A DNA stretch of 64,000 bases from Morococcus cerebrosus (GCF_022749515.1 NZ_CP094242.1:1550001-1614000); one strand, 5' to 3'; shown: positions 10,534 to 18,873, counted from the stretch's first letter. The notes: generated by a model not told the origin, from the letters alone. Made by a program: numbers and translations.

Positions 10534-11145
10534 ATGCGCCGTCTCGCCCTCCTAACCCTCTGCCTCGCCGCCACGGCAGTCAACGCCGCCGGATTCAGCG
10601 AAAAAGATACCCCCTTCAACACACGCTACAAAGAAAGCCCCGAAGAAGCCGCAGCCCGCGAGTTCGCCGAACAAAAAACCGCGCTCCCGCCGCTGCCCGA
10701 CACCCAATCCGGCGACTGGTTCGACCTCTACGTCAGCGAAGACTACGGCAAACAGCCCAAAATCCTCCTCAGCAGCCTGCAAATCATGCCCTCTCCCGAC
10801 GGCAGCATCCGCTACATCCTCAACGTCCGTTCCGACAAAGGCCATGACAACCTGACCGTCGAAGGCCTCTTCTGCGCCCACTCTTCCTTCACATATGGCA
10901 AAGACAAACGCTCGTCTTATAAAGTGTTCGGCTACGGCGACACCGTCAACCGCCGCTGGATCGAGCCGCGCAAAGCCGAATGGAAACCCATAGGCTCAAC
11001 CTTCAACAAAAACGACGCAATGCGTGCCGTCCTCTACCAGGCCTTCTGTGTCGACGGTGTACCGAACACCACCGAAGGCCTGGTCAAACGCCTCAAAGAA
11101 CGCGCCGGACGCTACGCGCCGAAGATGGTGCGCCACGACAAATAA
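10534..11145 (+). CDS. CNP1-like family protein, secreted
   Basis: 203 residues. A Sec signal peptide is evident (MRRLALLTLCLAATAVNAAG, cleavage likely after NA or NAA). The rest resembles the CNP1 (cryptic neisserial protein 1) family as I remember it, of unknown function. Two cysteines (LFCAH, AFCVD) could form a disulfide in the periplasm. The ATG at 10534 has GGAG eight bases upstream; a longer open frame from 10414 has no ribosome site. It ends in an inverted DUS terminator shared with tatD. Confidence 0.75.
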   Translation: MRRLALLTLCLAATAVNAAGFSEKDTPFNTRYKESPEEAAAREFAEQKTALPPLPDTQSGDWFDLYVSEDYGKQPKILLSSLQIMPSPDGSIRYILNVRSDKGHDNLTVEGLFCAHSSFTYGKDKRSSYKVFGYGDTVNRRWIEPRKAEWKPIGSTFNKNDAMRAVLYQAFCVDGVPNTTEGLVKRLKERAGRYAPKMVRHDK

Positions 11146-11172
11146 GCAAGCCGTTTGACGGTTTCAAACATC

Positions 11173-11211
11173 AAAAAAGGTCGTCTGAAGCATTTTCAGA
11201 CGACCTTTTTC
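11173..11211. terminator. Bidirectional inverted DUS terminator
   Basis: AAAAAGGTCGTCTGAA and its complement are separated by a very short loop and followed by T runs on both strands. It lies between the converging CNP1-like gene and tatD. Confidence 0.8.
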
Positions 11212-11219
11212 CATTCGAA

Positions 11220-11996
11220 TCAAACACGGATGTCGGGTACTTTATTGAACAAACGATAGAAATTGTCGCTAGTGTAAGCGGCAAGCGTTTCTACGGGTTC
11301 GCCGCGCAGTTTCGCCACAAATTCGGCAGTATAACGGACATAGGAGGGTTCGTTAGGCTTGCCGCGTTTGGGAACCGGAGCGAGAAACGGGGCATCGGTT
11401 TCAACCAGCATTCGATCTACAGGGACGTATTTGGCAGCTTCCTGAATTTGCGGGGCATTTTTGAAGGTAACAATGCCGGAGAAGGAAATGTATAGCCCCA
11501 AATCTAAAGCAGCTTTGGCGAAAGCAGTATCTTCGGTGAAGCAGTGGATAACGCCGGAGTTGGTTTGACCTTCTTTCAGAATCGCCAAAGTATCGGCGGC
11601 GGCATCGCGGGTATGAACAATCACGGGCAAACCGCCTTCGTTGGCGGCTTGAATGTGTTCGGCGAAGCGGCGGTGCTGCCATGCCAGATCGCCTTTGCAC
11701 CAGTAATAATCCAAGCCCGTTTCGCCTATGCCGACGACTTTCGGGTGTTTTGCCGCTTCTACCATTTCAGCGACGGTAAATTCTTCGGCTTCTTGACTGT
11801 CGGGGTGGACGCCTATGGTGCAGTAAATCTGTTCATTGGCTTGGGCAATGCTGAAGACTTCGGCGAAACTCTGTTTGCTCACGCTGATGGCAAGCGCCTG
11901 CTTGACGCTTTGTTCTTCCATGTTGGCGAACACTTCAGGCAGGCGGTTGCTTAAGCCTTCGAAATTGAGGTGGCAGTGCGAATCGATTAAATGCAT
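11220..11996 (-). CDS. tatD: TatD-family metal-dependent hydrolase
   Basis: Metal-dependent DNase/hydrolase of the TatD (YcfH-like) group, 258 residues. Metal motifs: DSHCHLNF (His7, His9), GIGETGLDYYW, VHTRDA, HCFTE and the final ETDAPFLAP. I use the ATG at 11996 (MHLIDSHCHL); the longer frame begins inside pilZ. Only four bases separate this start from the pilZ stop at 12001, so tatD is the last gene of a holB-pilZ-tatD operon. The exact substrate in Neisseria is not shown by sequence. Confidence 0.93.
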   Translation of the reverse strand: MHLIDSHCHLNFEGLSNRLPEVFANMEEQSVKQALAISVSKQSFAEVFSIAQANEQIYCTIGVHPDSQEAEEFTVAEMVEAAKHPKVVGIGETGLDYYWCKGDLAWQHRRFAEHIQAANEGGLPVIVHTRDAAADTLAILKEGQTNSGVIHCFTEDTAFAKAALDLGLYISFSGIVTFKNAPQIQEAAKYVPVDRMLVETDAPFLAPVPKRGKPNEPSYVRYTAEFVAKLRGEPVETLAAYTSDNFYRLFNKVPDIRV

Positions 11997-12000
11997 GATT

Positions 12001-12357
12001 TTAAAGCGTGAAGGTAACGCGGTCGCTGCGCAGTTTCGGTCCCAGCTCGCCTTCAATCAGGGTTTTCGCCTGAAGGCAGCTTTCGTGTTCGGAAAATGCC
12101 AGCCCGACGCCTTTAGGACGGTGTGCGGAAGTACGGGCGGGATTGATCCAGACGACTTTGGTAGGCAGGAAGCGTTTGGGGTAATCGGCGATTTCAACGG
12201 CGAGCAGGATGTCTTCGCCCAATGAAAATACGTCTTCGGTCGGAACGAAAAGTCCACCGTGTTCGAGAAACGGCATATAGCAGTTGTAGAGCAGGGTCGG
12301 GTCTTTAAGCTGCAACGCCATCATTTTCGCCGGAATGTCTTTATTGTTGTTTACCAT
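12001..12357 (-). CDS. pilZ: PilZ-domain type IV pilus protein
   Basis: 118-residue PilZ-like protein. Type IV pilus PilZ proteins act in the cytoplasm with the assembly ATPase and are needed for piliation in Neisseria. It matches the short single-domain pilus form (NGGLFVPT-like GGLFVPTED, then PKGVGLAFSE) and lacks the RxxxR motif that binds cyclic di-GMP, as is usual for this subgroup. It lies between holB (19 bases upstream) and tatD (four bases downstream), the common proteobacterial order. DNA uptake in Neisseria uses the same pilus machinery. Confidence 0.9.
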   Translation of the reverse strand: MVNNNKDIPAKMMALQLKDPTLLYNCYMPFLEHGGLFVPTEDVFSLGEDILLAVEIADYPKRFLPTKVVWINPARTSAHRPKGVGLAFSEHESCLQAKTLIEGELGPKLRSDRVTFTL

Positions 12358-12376
12358 TTTGTTTTACCTTATCTGA

Positions 12377-13354
12377 TTATTTGTTTTGCCAAAATTCGAG
12401 ATATTCAGTCAGCAGATACTCAAGCTGCATTTTAACACTCAAGGTGTGGTATCCGTAAGGGCTGAGTGCGTTCAGACGACCCGTCAGCGCAAACAGGCGG
12501 CGCGGATCGGTTTTGGAAGCCGTCTGCGACAATGCCTGCGCGTAATCGGGATAATAAAGCGGCGGCATTTGTTGTTGCGCCAAGCCGACATCCAACAGCC
12601 ATTTTTGCATCCAATCGATGAAGACTGCCAACGGCTGTTTGTGTTTGTCAAACGCAGCGGCGTAGTCGAGTATCGTCAACAGACGCGGTGCGGCAAGCAA
12701 AGTGAGCAGTTCTTCGCGCAAGTCATCCATTTCGGGCGTATGGGCAAACAAAGGCGCACCGCTGTGAAAAGCCAGCAAAGATTCCGCATCACCTACACCC
12801 TCTTTCCGAAGATATGCCAAAGCTTCATCACGTGAAGGTGCGGGCAGAACCATCTGGCGGCAACGGCTTTTAATGGTCGGAAGAAGCTTGTCGCGTGCAT
12901 GCGTAACCATCAAAAAAACAACGTGTTGCGGCGGCTCTTCCAAAGCTTTGAGCAAGCCGTTTGCCGCCTGTACGTTCATACTTTCAGCGGGATGCACCAA
13001 TACCACCCGCAATCCTCCGCGCACAGCCGTCAGATAAATATTTTCCACAATATCGCGCACGGCATCGATTTTAATCTGCAACAATTTTCGCCCGACCGCA
13101 CCGTCTTCGGGGATTTCAGGAGTGAGTTCGTAAAAATCGGGATGGCTGTTTTGCAAAAACAAATGACACGAAGCGCATACGCCGCAAGGCTGATGATCTT
13201 CCCGAGGCGATTCGCACAGCAAAGCCTGCGCCACAAACCGTGCAAACGCTGTCTTACCGGTGTTTTCCTTGCCGGTAAACAGCCAAGCGTTCGGACGGTT
13301 TTCCCAATGGCCGGCAAGCTGCCGCCACTGGTTTTGATGCCACGGATAAATCAT
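12377..13354 (-). CDS. holB: DNA polymerase III subunit delta'
   Basis: Clamp-loader subunit, 325 residues from the ATG at 13354 (MIYPWHQNQWRQLAGHW). A Walker A-like loop GKENTGKT (28-35) is followed by a zinc-binding cysteine cluster (CESPREDHQPCGVCASC) and the sensor region TIKSRCR. The frame extends a further 47 codons upstream, but that stretch translates an inverted DUS pair and has no similarity to the family, so I reject it. First gene of the holB-pilZ-tatD operon. Confidence 0.94.
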   Translation of the reverse strand: MIYPWHQNQWRQLAGHWENRPNAWLFTGKENTGKTAFARFVAQALLCESPREDHQPCGVCASCHLFLQNSHPDFYELTPEIPEDGAVGRKLLQIKIDAVRDIVENIYLTAVRGGLRVVLVHPAESMNVQAANGLLKALEEPPQHVVFLMVTHARDKLLPTIKSRCRQMVLPAPSRDEALAYLRKEGVGDAESLLAFHSGAPLFAHTPEMDDLREELLTLLAAPRLLTILDYAAAFDKHKQPLAVFIDWMQKWLLDVGLAQQQMPPLYYPDYAQALSQTASKTDPRRLFALTGRLNALSPYGYHTLSVKMQLEYLLTEYLEFWQNK

Positions 13355-13407
13355 ATCGGGAAGTACAAGCGTTTGAACAAAAGCGTGATTATACAGGGAA
13401 ATGTTAG

Positions 13408-13445
13408 AGGTCGTCTGAAAAGCGGCTTCCGTTGCAGACGACCTT
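13408..13445. repeat. Inverted DUS pair upstream of holB
   Basis: AGGTCGTCTGAA and TGCAGACGACCT face each other with 14 bases between. The pair lies before, not after, holB, so a terminator role is doubtful. Confidence 0.7.
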
Positions 13446-13639
13446 ACCGGATGTGCATCATTTTTAAGCAACATGATTTTTTGTTTGTATATCAATCGTC
13501 AAACCAATTTATACACAGGCTGTTCACACAGTTTGCCTGACAAAATGTGTATCACAACAAAACCCGCGGGACACTTTTTTCAAATTTCAAACAACAGCCT
13601 GCGCTATAATCCGCCTCATTCACTTTCACCCTTTCAATC

Positions 13640-13870
13640 ATGAACCGACAAAAAACCTACCTCCTGCTGACCGCCCTGTTCACCCTGATTTTCATCGCAC
13701 TCATCATGCTCGGCGGCTACCTGCTTTCCATCCAAAGCAAACAGTTCGCCGTCGCCGCCTTCCTGTTCGCATTCGGCGCCGTCTTCGCCCAAATCGGCAG
13801 CCTCGCCCTCTACATCCGCCACAAAGCCCGCGCACAAATCATGCGTGAGCAACAAACCGAATCCCATTAA
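13640..13870 (+). CDS. Small two-helix membrane protein, copy 1
   Basis: 76 residues with two hydrophobic helices (YLLLTALFTLIFIALIML and FAVAAFLFAFGAVFAQIGSL), a short polar turn (SIQSKQ) and a basic tail. No family function is known to me. A close duplicate lies at 15137; the last about 40 residues are almost identical in protein and DNA, while the first 30 differ more. The 1.27 kb between the two copies carries Eikenella-type uptake sequences, so this pair probably marks the edges of an imported segment. Confidence 0.85.
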   Translation: MNRQKTYLLLTALFTLIFIALIMLGGYLLSIQSKQFAVAAFLFAFGAVFAQIGSLALYIRHKARAQIMREQQTESH

Positions 13871-13945
13871 GGCTGGGTATTGTTCGTTATCCATTTGCCG
13901 GTTCTACAGGCTTTACATAGGTAAAGTTCTGTTTGCCGCATTGCT

Positions 13946-13983
13946 CCCCCCCCCTTGCAATTTACACTGACACCGCATACAAC
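13946..13983 (+). promoter_or_regulatory. Poly-C tract next to a possible promoter
   Basis: Nine C in a row at 13946-13954 directly abut TTGCAA (13955-13960); 17 bases later comes TACAAC (13978-13983), 40 bases before the DUF1269 start. Such tracts can change length by slippage and alter expression in Neisseria. The promoter reading is my inference. Confidence 0.4.
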
Positions 13984-14023
13984 TTGTATGTTCTTAAATC
14001 TTTCAACCCACGGGAGTAGACTT

Positions 14024-14653
14024 ATGAAACAAAACATCATCGTTGTCTTATTCAACATCTCCAGCGAAGCTTATCAAGCCTTTTCTGAATTGAAAGCTTA
14101 CTCGCAGACAACAGATACTTTGGTGGCACAAGCCGTTTTGGTTAAAAAGGAAAATGACCTGATTATCCCAGCAGAAAGCACCGACTTTACCGCCAATACG
14201 GTCGAAGGCACATGGACGGGCGGCCTCATTGGTTCACTGGTCGGCATTCTCGGCGGTCCTATCGGTGTTCTGTTGGGTGGAGCTACTGGCGCACTCATCG
14301 GCAGTGATGCAGGTACTGCCCAAACATTGGAAGAGGGGGCGTTGCTGGAAAATACAGCCAAAAAACTGGATAACGGCAGTACTGCAATCATTATTTTGGC
14401 GCAAGAATCCGACGAGGCTGTATTGGATGCTTTCTTCCACCGTTTCAAAACCGTTATTCTCCGGCAAGATGCAGTCGTTGCCCAACAGGACGTATTGGCA
14501 GCAATAGAAGCGCAGGAAGAAGTGGCACGTCAGGCACACGAAGCTTGGAAAAAACAGCGCAAAGCCGAACGCAAAGAACGCAAAGAGATAGTGGAAGCCT
14601 TCAAGGCCGACATCAAACAAAAATTCGACGAATTGGCAGCCAAGTTGAAATAA
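14024..14653 (+). CDS. DUF1269-type protein
   Basis: 209 residues. After MKQNIIVVLFNISSEAYQAFSELKAY comes a glycine-rich hydrophobic hairpin (GGLIGSLVGILGGPIGVLLGG, about 68-95), and then a charged C-terminal coiled coil (EAQEEVARQAHEAWKKQRKAERKERKE). This arrangement fits the DUF1269 family, whose role is unknown; membrane association is inferred. The ATG at 14024 is preceded by GGGAG. Its terminator is an inverted repeat of the Eikenella DUS, not the host DUS, which points to acquisition from another genus of Neisseriaceae. Confidence 0.8.
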   Translation: MKQNIIVVLFNISSEAYQAFSELKAYSQTTDTLVAQAVLVKKENDLIIPAESTDFTANTVEGTWTGGLIGSLVGILGGPIGVLLGGATGALIGSDAGTAQTLEEGALLENTAKKLDNGSTAIIILAQESDEAVLDAFFHRFKTVILRQDAVVAQQDVLAAIEAQEEVARQAHEAWKKQRKAERKERKEIVEAFKADIKQKFDELAAKLK

Positions 14654-14720
14654 CACTGCCACCAACCCAAGGTATGTAACCGCTCAAATTTTCCGTTTCG
14701 GATGCATGCCAAACCGGTTT

Positions 14721-14755
14721 GAGGCTACCTGAAAATCTATTTTTCAGGTAGCCTC
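14721..14755 (+). terminator. Inverted Eikenella-type DUS pair
   Basis: GAGGCTACCTGAAAA and TTTTCAGGTAGCCTC face each other with a seven-base loop. AGGCTACCTGAA is the uptake sequence I recall for Eikenella, whereas all terminators of this kind elsewhere in the window use AGGTCGTCTGAA. Confidence 0.85.
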
Positions 14756-14783
14756 TCCCTTTTTCATGCCCCGCCAAACCATC

Positions 14784-15070
14784 ATGCTCACCCCGCAAAG
14801 CTGCGACCTATTCCAACGCCCATTTTTCCAGTTCGCCCAAATCCGCCAATACCAGCCCGAAACCGAAGCGCAAACCAAGCAAGGCCGACTACAAAGCCGC
14901 GTGGCAAGTGTGGCGCACGTTGGTTTTACAGGTAGCCTCACAACTGGGCGCGGGCTTTGCCCCGCCGCATATCGAACGCTGGTGCAACGGCTGGCAGCGC
15001 GACCTGGCTAGTCGAAACCCTGCACCGCCTGCTGCCAGTGTACGAAGCCTGCCACAATGTGCGGCTGTGA
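14784..15070 (+). pseudogene. Broken relative of the 206-residue protein at 24758-25378
   Basis: MLTPQSCDLFQRPFFQFAQ at the start matches MLTPKSCDLFNIPFFQFAQ of the intact gene. The match continues in another frame as VASQLGAGFAPPHIERWCNGWQ, and ends in a third frame as WLVETLHRLLPVYEACH. The middle of the protein (about 100 residues) is missing. So there is at least one frameshift and a large internal deletion. It carries an inverted near-match to the Eikenella DUS at 14927-14938 and lies just before another at 15101. It is a remnant of an imported orthologue, not a duplicate of the host gene. Confidence 0.85.
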
Positions 15071-15100
15071 GCGGAAGCAAGCTTCCCCCATCTGCCGTTA

Positions 15101-15113
15101 AGGCTACCTGAAA
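15101..15113 (+). repeat. Eikenella-type DUS
   Basis: AGGCTACCTGAAA, an exact copy, 24 bases before the second small membrane-protein gene. It marks the right side of the foreign block. Confidence 0.85.
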
Positions 15114-15136
15114 TCTAAAAGAAACAAACAAAACCA

Positions 15137-15367
15137 ATGACCAAACGCCGAACCTTCCTCATTCTGACCGTCCTCTTCACCCTGCTCTTCATCGCATTGG
15201 TAACGTTGGGCGCCTACCTGCTTTCCATCCAAAGCAAACAATTCGCCGTCGCCGCCTTCCTATTCGCCTTCGGCGCCGTCTTCGCCCAAATCGGCAGCCT
15301 CGCCCTCTACATCCGCCATAAAGCCCGCGCACAAATCATGCGCTCGCAACAAACCGAACCCCATTAA
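15137..15367 (+). CDS. Small two-helix membrane protein, copy 2
   Basis: 76 residues, duplicate of the gene at 13640. Two hydrophobic helices, then the shared tail LYIRHKARAQIM. It ends nine bases before rdgB, whose ATG follows AAGGAAAACCC, so the two are probably one transcript; this makes copy 2 the better candidate for the ancestral location beside rdgB. Function unknown. Confidence 0.85.
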   Translation: MTKRRTFLILTVLFTLLFIALVTLGAYLLSIQSKQFAVAAFLFAFGAVFAQIGSLALYIRHKARAQIMRSQQTEPH

Positions 15368-15376
15368 GGAAAACCC

Positions 15377-15970
15377 ATGTTCGACAAAATCGTCCTCGCC
15401 AGCGGCAACGCAGGCAAACTCAAAGAATTTTCCCGCCTCTTCGCCGATTTGAACATCGAAGTCCTGCCGCAATCCCAGTTCGACACGCCCGAATGCCCCG
15501 AGCCGTACCGCACCTTCGTCGAAAATGCGCTCGCCAAAGCCCGCCACGCCGCCAAACACAGCGGCCTGCCCGCGCTCGCCGACGACTCCGGTATCTGCGC
15601 CGCCGCATTAAACGGCGCACCCGGCGTCCTCTCCGCCCGCTATGCCGGAGCCAATCCCAAATCCGATGCCGCCAACAACAAACGCCTTTCAGACGACCTC
15701 GCCGACAAAGCCGACAAAAGCTGCTACTACGTCTGCGTGCTCGTCCTCGTCCGCCACGAAAACGACCCGCAACCCATCATCGCCGAAGGCATTTGGCACG
15801 GACAATGGCAGGCAGAAGCCGCAGGAACCCACGGCTTCGGCTACGACCCTCATTTCTACCTGCCCGAACACAACTGCACCGCCGCCGAGCTTGACCCCGA
15901 AATCAAAAATGCCGAAAGCCATAGAGGGCAGGCGTTGCGGGAATTGTTGAGAAAAATTGAAGCCTTATAA
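15377..15970 (+). CDS. rdgB: Non-canonical purine NTP pyrophosphatase (ITPase)
   Basis: HAM1/RdgB enzyme that hydrolyses ITP, dITP and XTP, keeping hypoxanthine and xanthine out of nucleic acids. 197 residues. Family motifs: LASGNAGKLKEF at the start, ALADDSGI (catalytic Asp) and GFGYDPHF, then SHRGQALREL. A host-dialect DUS lies within the coding sequence (translated as LSDDLA). In many bacteria rdgB is followed by hemW; here IS1655 sits between them. Confidence 0.96.
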   Translation: MFDKIVLASGNAGKLKEFSRLFADLNIEVLPQSQFDTPECPEPYRTFVENALAKARHAAKHSGLPALADDSGICAAALNGAPGVLSARYAGANPKSDAANNKRLSDDLADKADKSCYYVCVLVLVRHENDPQPIIAEGIWHGQWQAEAAGTHGFGYDPHFYLPEHNCTAAELDPEIKNAESHRGQALRELLRKIEAL

Positions 15971-16014
15971 ATTTATAAATTAATAACAGGTCGTCTGAAA
16001 AAATTTCAGACGAC

Positions 16015-17094
16015 GGCGGATTCGCATTTGAAGTGCAACTTTCCATAACAGAAAAAGGCCAGTATGCGGTAGCATACGGCCTTTCCTGCAAGAAAGATTG
16101 CCATGAGCTACACACAACTGACCCAAGACGAACGATACCATATCCAATACCTGTCCCGCCACTGCACCATCGCCGAAATCGCCAAACAGCTCAACCGCCA
16201 CAAAAGCACCATCAGCCGAGAAATCAAGCGGCACTGCATCCAAGGACAGCAATACAGCGCCGAAAAAGCACAGAAGCAAAGCCGGCTGACCAAACAGCAC
16301 CGGCGAAAACCCTATAAGCTCGATTCGCAGCTGGTTCAACACATCGACACCCTTATCCGCCGCAAACTCAGTCCCGAACAAGTATGTGCCTACCTGCATA
16401 AACACCACGGGATCACACTCCATCACAGCACCATTTACCGCTACCTTCGCCAAGACAAAAGCAACGGCGGCACTTTGTGGCAACACCTCAGAATATGCAG
16501 CAAACCCTACCGCAAACGCTACGGCAGCACATGGACCAGAGGCAAAGTGCCCGACCGCGTCGGCATAGAGAACCGACCTGCTATCGTCGACCAGAAAACC
16601 CGCATCGGCGATTGGGAGGCCGACACCATCGTCGGCAAAAATCAGAAAAGCGCGTTATTGACCTTGGTCGAACGCACTACCCGCTACACCATCATCTGCA
16701 AATTAAAGAACTTAAAAGCCGAAGACACTGCCCGGGCGGCCATTAGGGTATTAAAGGCATATAAAGCCAGAGTCCACACCATCACCATGGATAACGGCAA
16801 AGAGTTCTACCAACACACCAAAATAGCCAAAGCCTTGAAGGCGAAAACCTATTTTTGCCGCCCTTACCATTCTTGGGAGAAAGGGCTGAATGAGAACACC
16901 AATGGACTCATCCGGCAATATTTCCCCAAACAAACCGATTTCCGAAACATCAGCGATCGGGAGATACGCAGGGTTCAAGATGAGTTGAACCACCGGCCGA
17001 GAAAAACACTTGGCTACGAAACGCCAAGTGTTTTATTCTTAAATCTGTTCCAACCACTGGTACCCTAGTGTTGCACTTGAAATCCGAATCCAAG
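16015..17094 (+). mobile_element. IS1655 (IS30 family), copy B, intact
   Basis: 1080 bp, GGCGGATTCGC... to ...CGAATCCAAG, with imperfect inverted ends (ATTTGAAGTGCAAC against GTTGCACTTGAAAT). GAC is duplicated at 16012-16014 and 17095-17097. The left flank is TTTCAGACGAC and the right flank GACCTC, so the target was the left-pointing DUS of the terminator after rdgB. It now separates rdgB from hemW. Confidence 0.95.
16103..17068 (+). CDS. IS30-family transposase (IS1655), intact
   Basis: 321 residues. N-terminal helix-turn-helix (CTIAEIAKQLNRHKSTISREIKRH), linker, and a DDE core with D in IGDWEADTIVG, D in TMDNGKEF and E in GLNENTNGL. Full-length with no frameshift, so it is probably able to move the element. 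Its own ATG follows a hairpin in the 5' part of the element. It belongs to the same family as copies at 1, 26068, 36311 and 45727. Confidence 0.95.
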   Translation: MSYTQLTQDERYHIQYLSRHCTIAEIAKQLNRHKSTISREIKRHCIQGQQYSAEKAQKQSRLTKQHRRKPYKLDSQLVQHIDTLIRRKLSPEQVCAYLHKHHGITLHHSTIYRYLRQDKSNGGTLWQHLRICSKPYRKRYGSTWTRGKVPDRVGIENRPAIVDQKTRIGDWEADTIVGKNQKSALLTLVERTTRYTIICKLKNLKAEDTARAAIRVLKAYKARVHTITMDNGKEFYQHTKIAKALKAKTYFCRPYHSWEKGLNENTNGLIRQYFPKQTDFRNISDREIRRVQDELNHRPRKTLGYETPSVLFLNLFQPLVP

Positions 17095-17117
17095 GACCTC
17101 AATCCCTAAAACACACC

Positions 17118-18293
17118 ATGACCCAAATCACATTCTCCCAAGCCGGACAGCTCACCGCCCTGCCGCCACTGTCGCTCTATATCCACATCCCGTGGTGCAT
17201 CAAGAAATGTCCGTATTGCGACTTCAATTCCCACAGCCTGAAAAACGGATTGCCCGAAGACGCCTATATCGACGCGTTGCTGACCGACTTGCAGCTTGAA
17301 TTGCCGAATATTTGGGGCAGGCCGGTGGAAACGATATTTTTCGGCGGCGGTACGCCCAGCCTGTTTCAGGCGGAATCGATTGACCGTTTGTTAAGCGGCG
17401 TGCGTTCGCTGTTACGCTTGCAGCCGGAAGCGGAAATTACGTTGGAGGCCAATCCGGGCACGTTTGAAATCGAGAAGTTTCAAGGATTTAAAGACGCGGG
17501 TATCACGCGGCTTTCTATTGGCGTGCAGAGTTTCAACGACGATATGCTCTCAAGGCTGGGGCGCGTCCACAACGGCAAAGAAGCCTTAACCGCCATAGCT
17601 ACCGCCTTGAAATTATTTGATAAAGTCAATATCGACTTGATGTATGCCCTGCCGAACCAGACCGTTCAGACGGCATTGGACGACGTGCAAACCGCCATCG
17701 CCACGGGTGCGACCCACATCAGCGCGTATCATCTGACGATGGAGCCGAACACGCCGTTCGGTCATACGCCGCCGAAAGGTTTGCCGCAAGACGAAGCCGC
17801 CCTCGACATCGAAGACGCGGTACACGGCGCGCTGGAAGGCGCGGGTTTTATCCACTACGAAACATCGGCTTTTGCGAAACCCGCCATGCAGTGCCGCCAT
17901 AATTTGAACTACTGGCAGTTCGGCGATTATTTGGGCATAGGCGCGGGCGCACACGGCAAAATTTCCTACCCCGACCGCATTGAGCGCACCGTCCGCCGCC
18001 GCCATCCCAACGACTACCTCGCCTTAATGCAAAGTCAGCCAAGTGTTGCCGTCGAACGCAAAACCGTTGCCGCCGAAGATTTGCCGTTCGAATTCATGAT
18101 GAACGCCCTGCGCCTGACCGACGGCGTACCCGCCGCGATGTTGCAGGAACGCACAGGCGTACCCGCCGCCAAAATCATGGCGCAAATCGAAACGGCAAGA
18201 CAAAGAGGTTTGCTGGAAACCGACCCGACCGTGTTCCGCCCGACCGAACGGGGACGGTTGTTTTTAAACGATTTGTTGCAATGCTTTTTGTAA
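17118..18293 (+). CDS. hemW: Radical SAM heme chaperone HemW (HemN-like)
   Basis: 391 residues. The radical-SAM cluster motif is CIKKCPYC (Cys27, Cys31, Cys34), followed by GGGTPSLF and the HemN-type C-terminal region. The fourth cysteine typical of true HemN (CxxxCxxCxC) is absent: Cys34 is followed by DF. This favours HemW, a heme chaperone, over coproporphyrinogen oxidase. IS1655 ends 23 bases before the ATG, so expression must come from within the IS or the short gap, or by read-through. Confidence 0.92.
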   Translation: MTQITFSQAGQLTALPPLSLYIHIPWCIKKCPYCDFNSHSLKNGLPEDAYIDALLTDLQLELPNIWGRPVETIFFGGGTPSLFQAESIDRLLSGVRSLLRLQPEAEITLEANPGTFEIEKFQGFKDAGITRLSIGVQSFNDDMLSRLGRVHNGKEALTAIATALKLFDKVNIDLMYALPNQTVQTALDDVQTAIATGATHISAYHLTMEPNTPFGHTPPKGLPQDEAALDIEDAVHGALEGAGFIHYETSAFAKPAMQCRHNLNYWQFGDYLGIGAGAHGKISYPDRIERTVRRRHPNDYLALMQSQPSVAVERKTVAAEDLPFEFMMNALRLTDGVPAAMLQERTGVPAAKIMAQIETARQRGLLETDPTVFRPTERGRLFLNDLLQCFL

Positions 18294-18301
18294 GATTGGA
18301 T

Positions 18302-18373
18302 TTTTTCAGACGACCTTGATACACCAAACCGTAACATCCGCAGACTGCCGCTTCATTAAGGTCGTCTGAAAAT
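18302..18373. terminator. Inverted DUS pair after hemW
   Basis: TTTTTCAGACGACCTT at 18302 and AAGGTCGTCTGAAAA at 18358 face each other with a long (about 40-base) loop, just after the hemW stop. Confidence 0.55.
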
Positions 18374-18471
18374 ATCCATACCCTACACAATCACTCGGTT
18401 TTATACGATAATCGACACCGTTTTCATCAAAGTTCCCATCTTTCAGACGACCCCGACAACAGGAGAAAATC

Positions 18472-18861
18472 ATGTCCAAAACCATCATCCACACTGACAA
18501 AGCCCCTGCCGCCATCGGCGCATACAGCCAAGCCGTACGCGCGGGCGACACCGTTTACATGAGCGGTCAAATCCCCCTCGATCCCGCCACCATGACCGTT
18601 GTCGGCAACGGCGACTTCCGCACCGAAGCCCGCCAAGTCTTTAAAAACCTGCAAGCCGTTGCCGAAGCCGCGGGCGGCACGCTGGGCGACATCGTCAAAC
18701 TCAACGCCTACCTGACCGACCTCGCCAACTTCGCCGTCTTCAACGAAGTCATGGCAGAATTCATCCAAGAACCCTTCCCCGCCCGCGCCGCCGTCGGTGT
18801 CGCCTCCCTGCCCAAAGGCGTGCAGGTCGAAGCCGAAGCCGTGCTGGTACTGAACGCATAA
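18472..18861 (+). CDS. ridA: RidA-family enamine/imine deaminase
   Basis: 129 residues. RidA proteins hydrolyse reactive enamine/imine intermediates released by PLP enzymes. Signatures: [36 protein letters not shown] and [15 protein letters not shown] with the substrate-binding Arg. A trimeric cytoplasmic form is usual. GGAG lies upstream of the ATG. It stands alone between DUS-containing spacers. Confidence 0.94.
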   Translation: MSKTIIHTDKAPAAIGAYSQAVRAGDTVYMSGQIPLDPATMTVVGNGDFRTEARQVFKNLQAVAEAAGGTLGDIVKLNAYLTDLANFAVFNEVMAEFIQEPFPARAAVGVASLPKGVQVEAEAVLVLNA

Positions 18862-18873
18862 GACACGCAACCC

